DNA of 64,000 nt, from positions 21,584,501 to 21,648,500 of the forward strand of contig NC_092323.1 in the NCBI RefSeq assembly GCF_036785885.1, given 5' to 3'. This stretch comes from Coffea arabica (lineage: Eukaryota; Streptophyta; Magnoliopsida; Gentianales; Rubiaceae). The stretch's first letter is position 1; the number at the start of each line of letters is the position of its first letter. Of the stretch, positions 21,064 through 31,720 are shown piece after piece. Below the pieces are notes generated by a model. It did not search any database, was not told where the DNA came from, and was given only the letters and a program-made list of their open reading frames with translations. The translations under genes were made by a program, and so were the position numbers.

Positions 21064-22368
21064 TCACCATTTGAGCTTGGAAGGAAAGCACTGCAAATAA
21101 TGATATTCACACATCAGTGGAAGCTGCGAATAGACTGTTAAAAGAAAACCAACCAAAAGTAAAATTCACCTTCTTAATGAGGGATTGGTAATATGGCTTG
21201 ACCTTTTCCACGTCAATCCTGACTTTACTTTTGCTGTACAGATAGTATTTGCTGTGTATAACCAGGCACACAAGCCATTTAGGCATATGCACTAAAATAT
21301 CAAAATCAAACAAGTAAATTCAAATATCAGACAGGAAACAAAGAAAGAAGCACAAAGACATCCCTTACTTGAATATCTGGAGCCATTTCAGATTTTCAAC
21401 ATCCTCCTCATTCATCAGGTGCTTGTATGCACCAGCCTTGTGTAAGGCTTCATGGTTGATCGCAAACAACTAATCATTCGCATCATCAGCCAATAGATGT
21501 TGCAAAAAAGAAGGATACCCATGCAAATTCTTACCATACAAGGAATGGTATCGGATGATGAACTATGCTGCAGGTGGTAAGGTAGTTTTGTTTTCTTTGG
21601 CCACCTGCGTTATTTCATATACATTTTCTTGTTAGTGATCAAAGTCAACTTCTTGAAATACAGTTGGATGATGTGAATAACATACCAAGTACATATAGTC
21701 ATCGTGCCCCCAAGACATCAGAACATTTTCTAGCCCGCATCCTTCAGTATACACTCCATGTTTGGTGTTGTAAGCACGGTTGTTATGGTCAGGGTTGTCC
21801 TTGAAAAACTGCATTGACCATTATTTTGGAAAAGTTTCTAGATTAGGTATGTATTAGAGGTAAAAACATTTGGCCATAAGAAGGCAGACCTCATCATTAA
21901 CGATTGACTCATCAAATGCACAGCCGAGGGGAAATGTGTCACTTGCAAGACAGAATTTGCATGCATGCCTATGAGTTGAAAGTTCTTGTTAAGATTTAAT
22001 AAGAAAGCCATCTTTGTGTGGACCAAGAAAACACTCACCTACAACAGCCCATTGTGGAAGCCCTCCAAAACTAGGCAGGAGAAGCACTTTGCCGAGGTCT
22101 GAAGTTGTGGGCAAGGAGAATGAGAAAAGGTGAGAAGCACTTTGGCCTGTCCATTTTCTTATAAGCTTCCCTCATTTTTTTCACCTGCATTAAGTATTAA
22201 CCAAAGCGAAAAAGACAGTGGCTGATGACCAACACAGATATCACCACAGGAGCCAAGGAACTGAAGAACTGTAATTTATTATTTACAAAGTCGTAGGTTT
22301 GGTTAATGTGGTTGAGTCGATGTAGTACTTCAACTATTTTCTTCTTTTCGGTTTCTGCATGATAATCC
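21064..22368 (-). pseudogene. MIOX: Captured myo-inositol oxygenase gene fragment with introns
   Basis: MIOX is a cytosolic di-iron enzyme that cleaves myo-inositol to D-glucuronate. Exon-like blocks in order on the minus strand: about 22287-22368 (DYHAETEKKKIVEVLHRLNH then INQTYDF), 22143-22184 (VKKMREAYKKMDR), 22039-22099 (DLGKVLLLPSFGGLPQWAVV), 21890-21941 (DTFPLGCAFDESIV), 21686-21808 (FFKDNPDHNNRAYNTKHGVY, then EGCGLENVLMSWGHDDYMYL), 21369-21604 (VAKENKTTLPPAA, stop, FIIRYHS...HLMNEEDVENLKWLQIF), 21170-21251 (NKYYLYSKSKVRIDVEKVKP) and 21064-21090 (CFPSKLKW, TGA). Several GT and AG splice borders join in frame. The first exon and the exon with the HD iron ligands are missing; the DESIVHH histidines are lost and an in-frame TAG lies in the sixth block, so no active enzyme is possible. 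Confidence 0.9.
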
Positions 22369-22399
22369 CTGCAAGACAATTTATGTCATGAAATTGATC

Positions 22400-23070
22400 A
22401 TTCTTGTGAGAATCAAGAATACCTATCTGGTCAAAGATCGTATTTATATGATTAACAACAGCTACGAAAAACAACTACCTAAATGAGTTGCCAAAACAAG
22501 GGGACTTGATATTTTATTGAACAGGTTATGGGCAATAAATCCATAACAAAATAGTCACATGAATCAAGTAGGCAAATCTATGCATATTGTGGCAAATTAA
22601 TATCGACAATTATGAGTGAATCGATTGCACATGATGAATATAAACAACAAATTGTTTGATATTGTATTCAGGGCTATGAAAATATGTCATGCCAATTAAC
22701 TGTCTTTATTAGAGCCACATTTTAGGCACTGCACCATCAGATAAGGCAGATATTTCACATGAACTGGTGGCCAGTTCATTCCGCGTCCATCAAGAAGGTG
22801 AACATGAAGATGCTAAACGAATTGATAGCCATTGGTCCATCATTAATCACAAGTGAGAACGCTGAGGCCAGCCATATCTTCCAGACATTCTTGTTTGCAG
22901 CAAGATTTGCAGAATGAAAAAGGCGGTCCGAGAATTTGAAGATATATACATGTTGCGGAGAGAGTGTTTCTTGTGAGAGAGATGAGATGAAGCAATTTGA
23001 CCAAGTCTTTTGGCCACGACAATTTGAAAGTTTTGAATATTTCATGGCAAATGAATCTTCCGCCAATTGA
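22400..23070. other. CACTA interior, unassigned
   Basis: Non-MIOX interior part. A plus-strand frame at about 22756-22920 (ending HIFQTFLFAARFAE) looks modestly coding-like but matches nothing I recognise; it could be another captured piece. Confidence 0.35.
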
Positions 23071-23302
23071 GTACTATGTCATTTAGTGTTTTTTTTTTCT
23101 TTGGGTGCATCTCACATTTTCTCAAGTGTCATGATAAGTAGTCTAAAGGCACATTATTATTCTTATATCAGATAAAATAAAATAAAAAAGAGTATAAATT
23201 ATTGAGTAGATAACAAGTGTCATGATAGAAGTGCTATAATGACACAAACCATCAAGTATCCTTATAGGTATGTCAGGAAAGGCCATTTTTGTTGTAATGC
23301 CA

Positions 23303-23529
23303 GCAATAGCAGTTTAGAAATTTAATAATAACAACCCCGTCACAAGCCCCTTTAGCAAACAGCCAGGTATCCAACCGAATATGGGTAACTAATGATAGTC
23401 AAAATATCGCTACTAGTACCAGTGGTACATCAAACACTTGAAGAGAAATCACAAACGAATAACACCAAGCTATCGATAAACCCAAACAGCACCCAACACT
23501 GCCAAGAATTGAGGACCGAATTACAAATA
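23303..23529 (-). other. Athila interior beyond CACTA insertion
   Basis: Continuation of the element after the CCA duplication; no gene seen. Confidence 0.5.
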
Positions 23530-24240
23530 CCTTCACTGTTTGCCGAGGGAAGAAGTGGGAATGGTGGCGGGTCGTGGCTGGTGTATCACGGAGAGAGAGA
23601 GTGTGAGTGAGGTAATGGGGTAGCGCCCGTACGACCTGGCAACGGCGAGATGGACGGCGGCCGTGGGCTCGAGCTCGCTATGGTGGCTTCGGGCAGCGAG
23701 CAACGGTGCGGCCATGGAGTTGGTGGAGCTGTCGGCTAGGCGGCCACACGCGTGAGTGGCGTGGCGGGCAGCGATGTTGGGCCGCAGCGTGCGACTGTGG
23801 TGGAGGAGCTACGGCGGTGGATCGAAGAGAGAGGAGTAGTCGCGCGGCGATGGAGAGAGAGGCGCGGCGCTTGGCGGTCGATTGCGATGGGGGGTGAGAG
23901 AAGTTTGGAGGGGCGGTGCTAGCATAGGCTGAGTGCGGTAGGAGGCAGCGGCGTTTGGTGCAACAGCGGTGGCGGCCGAAGGTGGATAGAAGAGAGAGAG
24001 AGAGAGAGAGCGGCGCGTGCTCGGTGAAGCCAGGGGGCGGCGCGCACTTGCGTGGGGCAGCTGTCACTGCTGTGTGTCGCGTTGTGGCAGCGGGATGGAC
24101 GGCGCACGATCGAGAGGCAGCGGCAAGGGCTTGTGGGTTTCGGTCGAGCAAGAGGAAGAAACTGTGGAGAAAAAAGAAAGAAAAGACGAAGAAAGGAAAA
24201 GGAAGAAAGAAAGAAAAAGAAAAAGAAAATAGTTTTTTTT
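23530..24240. other. GC-rich island inside the Athila 3' region
   Basis: About 700 bp with strong G/C and CpG enrichment, in contrast with AT-rich flanks. Open in several frames on both strands; minus-strand frames are Ala/Pro/Ser/Arg-rich (e.g. AVHPAATTRHTAVTAAPRKC) and recognise no family. A (GA)n run lies at 23991-24010 and an A/G-rich run at about 24165-24230. The compositional jump suggests a foreign or captured segment, but coding status is not supported. Confidence 0.45.
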
Positions 24241-24480
24241 TTTGAAATTTTAATTTTGGAAACAAAGGTTATAGCTAACTAAATGGAAAAAATTTTCTAT
24301 TATTTTTAAAAAAAAATTTAATTATTATTGATTTTATTTTTTTTCTTTTTAAAAATTTTTAAAAATTTTTTTTTTTGAATATTATTATTAACAAAACTTA
24401 TTTTCGAAATTCAAAATTAGAGATTAACAGAAAATCGAAAATTGTTCTTAAGTTTTGAATACTTATCTTTCCCGCGAACG

Positions 24481-24556
24481 TGACGCGGGTACGTCAAGAA
24501 GGTAAGAACATTTCTGACCATGAGCTCTCTATACGACTTGACGCGGGCACGTCAAG
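24481..24556. repeat. Two palindromic TGACGCGGGyACGTCA motifs
   Basis: TGACGCGGGTACGTCA at about 24480-24496 and TGACGCGGGCACGTCA at about 24540-24555; the outer TGACG and CGTCA are inverted repeats. TGACG is the core bound by plant TGA-type bZIP factors, so a regulatory role is possible but unproven. Confidence 0.4.
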
Positions 24557-24711
24557 TCAGAGAGACTCCTACGAATCATCAAAAACGAAAATTGAAGCCA
24601 GAAATCAGTCAAACTCAAGGAAAACATATGTAAACTATCAAACAAAATCGAACAAACAACTAAAAGAAATTGAGTTGCCTCCCAATGAGCGCCTTTCTTT
24701 AATGTCTTTGG

Positions 24712-26190
24712 TTAGACATGGCAAAGTATCATTAATTGGGACATAGCGGTGCATCTAGACTTATTTTCTCGACTTGAAAAATCTTCATAATAATGTTTGA
24801 GGCGGTGTCTATTCACCACAAACTTATTGTCTGTCTTAGCACTCTGGATTTCAACTGCACCGTAGGGAAAGACGTGAGTAACAATAAAAGGTCCAATCCA
24901 ACGGGAACGTAACTTACCCGGGAAGAGCTTAAGCCTGGATTGGTACAAGAGAACCTTTTGACCGACTTCAAAGGTTTTGCTAGAGATTTGTTGGTCATGA
25001 AATGCCCGACTCCGCTTCTTGTAAATTAGTGCACTCTCGTACGTTTCGTTCCGAATCTTCTCCAATTCTTGTAAATCCAACTTCTGATGGGCATCGGCCT
25101 CTTCTAGATTCATGTTATTCTGCTTTATCGTCCAAAAACTCTTGTGCTCGAACTCCACTAGAAGGTGACACGGCTTCCCAAATATCAATTTATAGGGTAA
25201 CATCCCTATGGGTAACATCCCTATGGGAGTCTTGTACGCAGTCCGATATGCCTAGAGTGCATCTTCCAACCGTTGACTCCAGTCCTTCCTATCAGGTCGC
25301 ACCATTTTCTTCAAGATGGACTTAATTTCCCGATTCGATACCTCCGCTTGACCATTGGTCTCGGATGATACGACCTTGAGACCCTGTGGAGTACACCGTA
25401 CTTGCGAAACAACGCGGCTATGATTTTGTTGCAGAAGTGCGTCCCCCTGTCACTAACAATGGCTCTCGGTATCCCAAAACGCACAAAAATATTATACCTG
25501 ATAAAATCTGCAACCACTTTCGAATCATTAGTTCGGGTGGCCTTAATTTCCACCCATTTAGACACATAATCGACTGCCAACAAAATGTATGTACAACCAA
25601 ATGAGGTAGGAAAATGTCCCGTAAAATCAATACCCCAAACATAAAAAATTTCTACAAAGAGCAACGGGACTTGGGGCATATGATCTTTACGAGCTATATT
25701 GCCTACCCTTTGACAGTGATCACAGGACTTACAAAACAAGTATGCATCCTTAAACAATGACGGCCAAGAAAATCCACTTTCTAATACCTTATGAGCAGTT
25801 TTTAGGTCCAAAATGACATCCACACGCAAAAGTATGACAATAAGTTAAAATCGACTGAAATTCAGTTTCACTTACACACCGCCTGATCACTTGATCAGCG
25901 CACCTCTTCCATAAGTACGAGTCATCCCAAATGAAATACTTGGCATCGTTTTTCAATTTATCCCTCTTTGATTTTGGCCAACCTGCAGGAAAATTACCCG
26001 TTACTAGATAATTGACTAAATTAGCATACCAAGGCAATTGAGAATTTAAAGAAAACAAGTGTTCTTCAGGGAATATATCCTTCAATGGCTCGCTCTCCTC
26101 CACAGCTGGTATGCGACTCAAATGGTCGGCTACTAGATTCTCCGAGCCTCTCTTATCCCTTATCTCCAGGTCGAACTCTTGTAGAAGCAT
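24712..26190 (-). pseudogene. Athila RNase H end and integrase, degenerate
   Basis: On the minus strand: RNase H tail (FDLEIRDKRGSENLVADHLS), a spacer with SQLPWYANLVNYLVTGNFP, the integrase zinc-binding part (FCKSCDHCQRVG), the catalytic core ([23 protein letters not shown]) and the C-terminal part ([20 protein letters not shown]). Frameshifts and stops break it into at least three frames (25789-26190, 25311-25829, 24712-25218). Confidence 0.85.
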
Positions 26191-27610
26191 CTTTTTTGGT
26201 CATTAGGTACCGCAACGCTACATGATCAGAAAACACAATGACTTTAGTACCCAACAAATATGACATAAACTTTTCTAAAGCAAAAGTAACCACAAGAAAC
26301 TCCTTCTTAGTAGTGGAATAATTTAGTTGAGCCCCATTCAAGGCCCTGGATGCATAGTAGATGACATGAGTTGCCTTTCCCAATTTTTACCCCAACACAG
26401 CCCCCACAGCATAATCACCGGCGTCGTATATGATCTCAAAGAATAAACTCCAGTCAGGTGGTTGGATAATTGGTGGCGAGGTCAATAGCTCTTTCAACTT
26501 GTCGAAGGCTCTTTCACACTTGTTATCGAAATCGAAAGCCACTTCTTTTTGCAAAAGTTGGAACAAAGGGGTTTCAATTTTCGAGAAGTCCTTGATGAAC
26601 CTTCGATAAAAACCTACATGTCCAAGAAAAGAACGCACTTCCCGCACACTCGCGGGGTAAAGTAAAGCAGATATAATGTCGATTTTATCCCTGTCAAACT
26701 CAATACCCTTAGAAGACACGACATGACCTAGGACTATCCCATGTTCAACCATAAAATGATATTTTTCCTGGTTAAGCACAAGATTGGTCTCTATAAATCT
26801 CAATAGGATCAATTTCAGGTTATCCAGACAAGTATCAAAACTATTACCATATACACTGAAATCGTTCATGAAAATTTCAATAATTTTCTCCACATATTCT
26901 GAAAAGATGCTTACCATACATCTCTAGAATGTAGTAGGTGCATTACACAATCCGAATGGCATGCGTCTATATGCAAAAATTCCGAACGGGCACGTGAAGG
27001 TTGTCTTCTTTTGATCCTCTGATGCGATTGCTATCTAAAAATATCCTGAAAATCCATCCTAAAAACAGTAATAAGCCCGACAAGCTAAACACTCAACCAT
27101 TTGATCAATGAAAGGAAGAGGCAAATAATCCTTTTTCGTGATGGCATTCAGCCTACGGTAGTAGATGCACTGTCTCCATCCTGTGGGTTTGTGTACTGGC
27201 ACGAGCTCATCCGTTTGGTTGGTTTTCACTGTCACTCCTGCCTTTTTTGGGACTACCTGGACCGGGTTTACTCAAGGGCTATCTGAAATTGCAAAGATGA
27301 TCACCACCTCAATTAACTTCAATATCTCCTTCTTCACCACTTCCATCATGAGGGGGTTGAGCCTTCTTTGAACTTGTCGTACAGGTTTGTCATCCTCTTC
27401 CCCCCTAATCCGCACGTGCATACAGATGGACGGGTTGATTCCCTTAATGTCGGCGATAGTCTACCATATCGCCTTTTTATGTTCTCTAAGGACTCGGATT
27501 AGGTTCTCCTCTTGGGTTTCGGAGAGTACAGCTGAGATAATCATCGGGAGTGTTTCGTTGTCACCCAGATGTACATATTTTAAGTGATTCGGTAGGGGTT
27601 TTAACTCCAA
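26153..27610 (-). pseudogene. Athila reverse transcriptase and RNase H, degenerate
   Basis: RT motifs are readable but broken by stops (for example GFSGYF-stop-IAIASEDQKK and NAPTTF-stop-RCM, both consistent with CAG to TAG). The catalytic box reads FMNDFSVYG, with Asn where the first Asp of the usual MDD/VDD box should be. The RNase H part reads IIYDAGDYAVGAVLG, then a stop, then YYASRALNGAQLNYSTTKKE. Non-functional. Confidence 0.88.
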
Positions 27611-27619
27611 CACAGGTGC

Positions 27620-28392
27620 CTAGACCACAGATGGTAGTACTCTCTGGTGAGATTCGGGAATGAAAATTTGTGAGATTTCATACCTTTTTGTTGTGGTCGG
27701 CAACGAGTGTAATGCCCCTATTGTGCATTTCAAATTTTCACTCCACTCCACCTCAAGAGTTGTCTCCAACTCTGGATGCTTGGTTAAAGCAACCTCCAAC
27801 TCATCCCTGCCAACAGTTTCAAACACTTCCTGGATCGCAAGATTAATAACACTCACAGAAAAAACAGAACTAAAATTAGAATTTGAGAGATATTTCATTG
27901 TATCAAAGATATTAAAATGAACAATTTTTTCATCAAATTTTATGGACAAAGTACCCTTATTAACATCAATTTTAGTCTGTGCTGTGCTAAAAAGGGTCTA
28001 TCTAATAGCAAAGGTGAGGGATCGGGAGAATGATCATCTGTCATGTCAAGTACATAGAAGTCAGTTGGGAATACCAAATCATTAATTTTGACCAACACAT
28101 CCTCAACCAACCCATCAAGGTATGTATTGGTTCGGTCAGCTAATTGAATTATTATCCTAATTTCTTTTAATGGGTCTAGATTCAAATAAGCATAGATAGA
28201 TTTTGGCATTACATTGATCAATGCTCCTAGGTCCAGCATGGCTTTCCTAATCAAAGTATTACCTATCCTACAGGAGCTAGTGAACATACTTGGGTCCCCG
28301 TACTTTGGTGGGAGTTTTCTTTGTAGGATCGCTGACACATTCTCCCCCACGATAACCCTTTCATCTCCCTCAACTGCCTTCGGTTGACACAC
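27620..28392 (-). pseudogene. Athila protease region, degenerate
   Basis: Contains VSAILQRKLPPKYGDPSMFT followed by the aspartic protease core AMLDLGALINVMP and PLLLDRPFLAQ. Typical of the Athila gag-protease junction. The frame changes near 27940. Confidence 0.8.
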
Positions 28393-28490
28393 AGGTCCTT
28401 CAAAAATTTTACGTATTTCGACACTTATTTGATTGCATCTAAGAGGGGGATATTAATCTCTATCTTGCGGAACACCTCCAGGATCTCCTT

Positions 28491-30160
28491 CTACTTATCC
28501 TGCTTCCTCGATTTTTTCAACATGCTAGGGAAAGACGGCGGGTTAGTCTTAACTGTAATGACTAGGTTCGGGAGTACCTTTGGATTTGTGCCATTGCTGT
28601 CCTCCTTCTCAAGCTCATTTTCGATCTTTTCCTCATCCTTGTCCTTTGGAATCGTAGGTTCAGGCCCCTGAATTTTCTTCCCGCTTCTTAGGGTCATCGC
28701 ACTTACGTTCTTTGGGTTCAATTCAGGTTGAGATGGCAATTTACCTTGGACTTGGGACTCCAAACGGTTGATCATTATGGCCATTTGATTTATCTGATTT
28801 TGCATGGATTGCATCTGATTTATTTGATTTCTTATGTTCTGCAGTTCGGAGTCCGTCTTTTATTGATGTTGCACGGTAGTAGCCATCAGTTGTTTCATCA
28901 TCTCCTCCAAAGATGAACTAAAACTCGATGGAGGTGGTGGTGGTGGGCGAGGCTGGTACTGCTGGTGATGCCCTTGCTGTCTATTTGGTACAAAGTTAGA
29001 CTGCCTGTTCCCTTCATAACTGAGGTTGGGATGGTCCCTCCAATCGGGGTTGTAGGTACTTGAATATAGGTCATAGGATTTTCTTGGCGCGAGCGCGTGA
29101 CCAATTATATTTACGTGTTCTGCATTTTTTTCTTGCACTAGCGGATACATCTTTGTAGCATGACCCAAGGCAGTGCATATCCCATATACCTTAACTTGTG
29201 AGGCACTTCCCATAGCCAATTGTCTAACAAACGACGTTAACTCAGTCAACTGCTGCTGGATAGAGGACGTCTCTACCTCATTTATTTTACGTATCGGGAC
29301 ATCCTCTCTCGTACCAAACTGTTACGAATTCTCAGCCATTCCCTTAATTAACTCCCATGCTGCTTGAGGGGTCTTGTTCACCAGTGCCCTCCACTCGCAG
29401 TATCAATTATGCTCCTGTCTTTGAAAAGTAACCCCTCGTAAAAATATTATATGAGCAACTGCTCACTTATTTGGTGTTGGGGGCACCTGCTGTACAACTT
29501 CTTGAATCACTCCCAGTAATCATAAAGCGACTCCCCTGGGTGCTGTTTGATACCACAGATTTCCTTTCTTAGACTTGCAACTCGAGATGCGGGAAAATAC
29601 TTGTCTAAAAACTTTTTCTTCAACTGGTCCCACGTGGTGATACTACCTGGTGATAGGTAGTACAGCCAGTCTTTCGCAGAGTCCTTCAAGGAGAAGGGGA
29701 ATGCCCTCATTTTTATCTGCTCTTCTGTGATTTTCGAAGGTTTCATACTGTTGCACGTGACATCAAACTCCTGCAAATGCTTATACGACTCTTCACCTGA
29801 CAAACCATGAAAAGATGGCAAGAGATGAATTAGACCAGATTTTAATTCAAAAGATGTGTTATCATTTAAATGTGGGAAAGTAATGCATAAAGGCTACTGA
29901 TTTAAATCAGGAGCAGCCAACTCCCTTAGTGTCCGTGCATTGGCCATAGTGACTTCTTCTCGCTCTGAATCACTCGAAGAATTACTAAGCGATTCTATTG
30001 GTTCAACTTCTGGTTCAGGTCTTTGAGATGCAGCACTGGAGTGCTCTTCTCTAAGTTGTCTGGTCTCTTTCCTTGTTCTACGCACGCTCTTTTCTACCTC
30101 GGGGTTGAAAATTAATTCACTTGTATGAGAAGAACGAGGCATACACTCGAAAAGTATCAA
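28491..30160 (-). pseudogene. Athila gag, degenerate
   Basis: Probable start MPRSSHTSELIFNPEVEK at about 30142. Recognisable pieces: LPSFHGLSGEESYKHLQEF and LKDSAKDWLYYLSPGSITTW (29507-29821), the former zinc knuckle YGICTALGHATKMYP in which the first and last Cys of CX2CX4HX4C have become Tyr (about 29130-29190), and MTLRSGKKIQ (about 28690). Stops after APDLNQ (29894) and after SLYDYWE (29507) fit CAG to TAG and CGA to TGA changes. Confidence 0.85.
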
Positions 30161-30214
30161 AAAATTAGAACAAAAATGAACCTAAAAAAGAAACAAATAA
30201 CTAGCGCCAGTCAT

Positions 30215-30228
30215 CGGCAACGGCGCCA
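30215..30228 (-). other. Athila primer-binding site (tRNA-Asp)
   Basis: On the minus strand TGGCGCCGTTGCCG, five bases after the 5' LTR, complementary to the 3' end of plant tRNA-Asp. The match is lost beyond 14 bases. Confidence 0.8.
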
Positions 30229-30233
30229 AAAAT

Positions 30234-31720
30234 TGATAGGTATCGGGCCTGTGCAATAATAAAACCTACTCGGAGAAAATATAATTTTCTGTGTATAGTA
30301 ATGAGTAGGGTCGAATCCACAGGGAATGGGAGTAACTGTTTCTTTTGAAGTCCAAAGTAACACGGGGGTGTTTTTGTATGAACGATGACAGTTAAAAGTC
30401 AAATAAAATAAATAACTAACTAGAAATTAAATGACAATTCACCAAAATCAAAGTAATAAAAATAATTAAAGGTCTAGTCAAGAAATAATTTCAACAATGG
30501 TTTACCTAATTGATCATCGATACAAAGGCAATTCCAATTATTTACTAATAAATAGGTTATAATCGTCAAACAAGCGATGACAGTCAACCCCTCCTTACTG
30601 TGTCGATGACTAAGTTACGCCGTTTAATCGCTGCTCTAATTGGAAAATAATCCTAAGTACGTCCGTAAGATTTAATTCCCTAATTGCCTTACGTATTAGA
30701 GGAGTCCTATTCTAACCAAATAGCACAGTACCAGGGTTATTTTAGGTTAGCCGCATATTCTCTTGACACGAATCAAATCATGCCAGTTGTCACTATTTCA
30801 AGGCGATTAAACAATCACGGATTTAATGCCCCAATTGACAATAGGTTAATAAATTAACTAATTATTCGGATCCAAGACAATCAATTAATTGAACAATCAT
30901 AAACACTGTAATCCAAAAATACGTGAATACCAATAAATAAAAGAAAAAGATAAAATTAAATCGATCTCACAATTTTTAGGCGAACCAAGATCTCCGTTGT
31001 TCCTTAACTAGTTCATGTTCATGTTCGAGTAAGGAAATTTCATGTTCCAGTTCATAATTTCCTTGACTAGAGTAAGGAAATTAGTTCATGTTCGATGCGA
31101 AAAACCTACACACGATTGAAGCAATAGTCACGGTCACCATCTGCGTTTGGGAAATTTCAATCTGTTTCAAACGAGGAGAGGGAACGAAAACTGCATAGAA
31201 TGGTTAAATCTTTCAATTATTCCACGCATACGCGGCAGGAGGAATCCACCACAGACCACAAGGAAAAGTCAAAAGAAGAGCTACAGGGAATCATTCAATT
31301 GCTCCTAATTTTCTTTGACATGCGAGAGGTAAAGCTGAGCAAAAGCCAACAAAAGAAAAGTCAACAAAAAACCACTCAAGAAGTTGTGCTAATTCTTTGT
31401 TATTTCTAATTTCTATCTAATGCCCCCTTTCACTTGCGGTGGCTCCAGGGAAAAGAAAGACTCAGCCGTCCCCTCAATGCTGTCTTCCGCCAATTACCAA
31501 AATGGGCCACGTTTTGATCTTTCAAAAATGCCCCTAGACGCCTGCTACTTGAACTCCTTCCTGATGACTGCCAAATTGGCACTTGTTATGGTAATTTCGT
31601 TCTACTCCTTGAAATAAATGCAAATTGTCAAAAGTGAGTAGAATCTAGCAATTAATCCACATCGGATCAGGTAATAGGGAAAATTAATAATAAAATAGAT
31701 GATAAAATTGCAACCTATCA
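30234..31720 (-). repeat. Athila 5' LTR
   Basis: 1487 bp; minus-strand start TGATAGGTTGC, end ATACCTATCA. Has about 58 bp of extra tandemly repeated sequence around 31010-31075 (TAAGGAAATT and GTTCATGTTC phrases) and an 11-bp insertion near 31265 compared with the other LTR. Confidence 0.88.

Larger units (their letters stand above)
20219..23299. mobile_element. Non-autonomous CACTA transposon carrying a host gene fragment
   Basis: 3081 bp. The left end is CACTATAACAAAAATGAC; the right end on the minus strand is CATTACAACAAAAATGGC (one change from CACTA). Target duplication CCA at 20216-20218 and 23300-23302. Subterminal regions hold repeated GTGTCA/TGACAC motifs on both sides (e.g. AAGTGTCAGGATAG, GACACTTTTAATTGTCAGG, AAGTGTCATGATA). 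No transposase was recognised; instead the interior holds most of a myo-inositol oxygenase gene on the minus strand. Inserted in the Athila 3' region. Confidence 0.88.
15853..31720 (-). mobile_element. Decayed Athila-type Gypsy retrotransposon carrying a nested CACTA element
   Basis: 15.9-kb element reading on the minus strand: 5' LTR 30234-31720, tRNA-Asp primer site, gag-protease-RT-RNaseH-integrase remnants (30160-24712), a long 3' region with the Athila ORF, polypurine tract and 3' LTR 15853-17272. Integrase after RT defines Gypsy; the long LTRs, the tRNA-Asp site and the Athila ORF point to the Athila lineage. LTRs differ by roughly a tenth, plus indels, so it is old. A clean TSD is not visible: TCTAA precedes the left LTR, but TCTAA on the right begins three bases beyond the TG...CA end. 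Confidence 0.9.

Noticed and set aside
22776..23066. 96-codon minus-strand frame in the CACTA as the MIOX first exon
   Set aside because: Its sequence does not resemble the MIOX N-terminus and lacks a splice donor in the right phase.
23678..24265. 195-codon Ala/Pro/Ser-rich frame with a hydrophobic start
   Set aside because: Stops are rare in any GC-rich DNA and other frames here are equally open; no domain. Kept only as a compositional island.
30215..30228. Possible tRNA-Asp gene remnant (and the tRNA-Arg-like string at 47954-47970)
   Set aside because: Only the 3' ends of the tRNAs match and both sit exactly beside LTRs; they are primer-binding sites.
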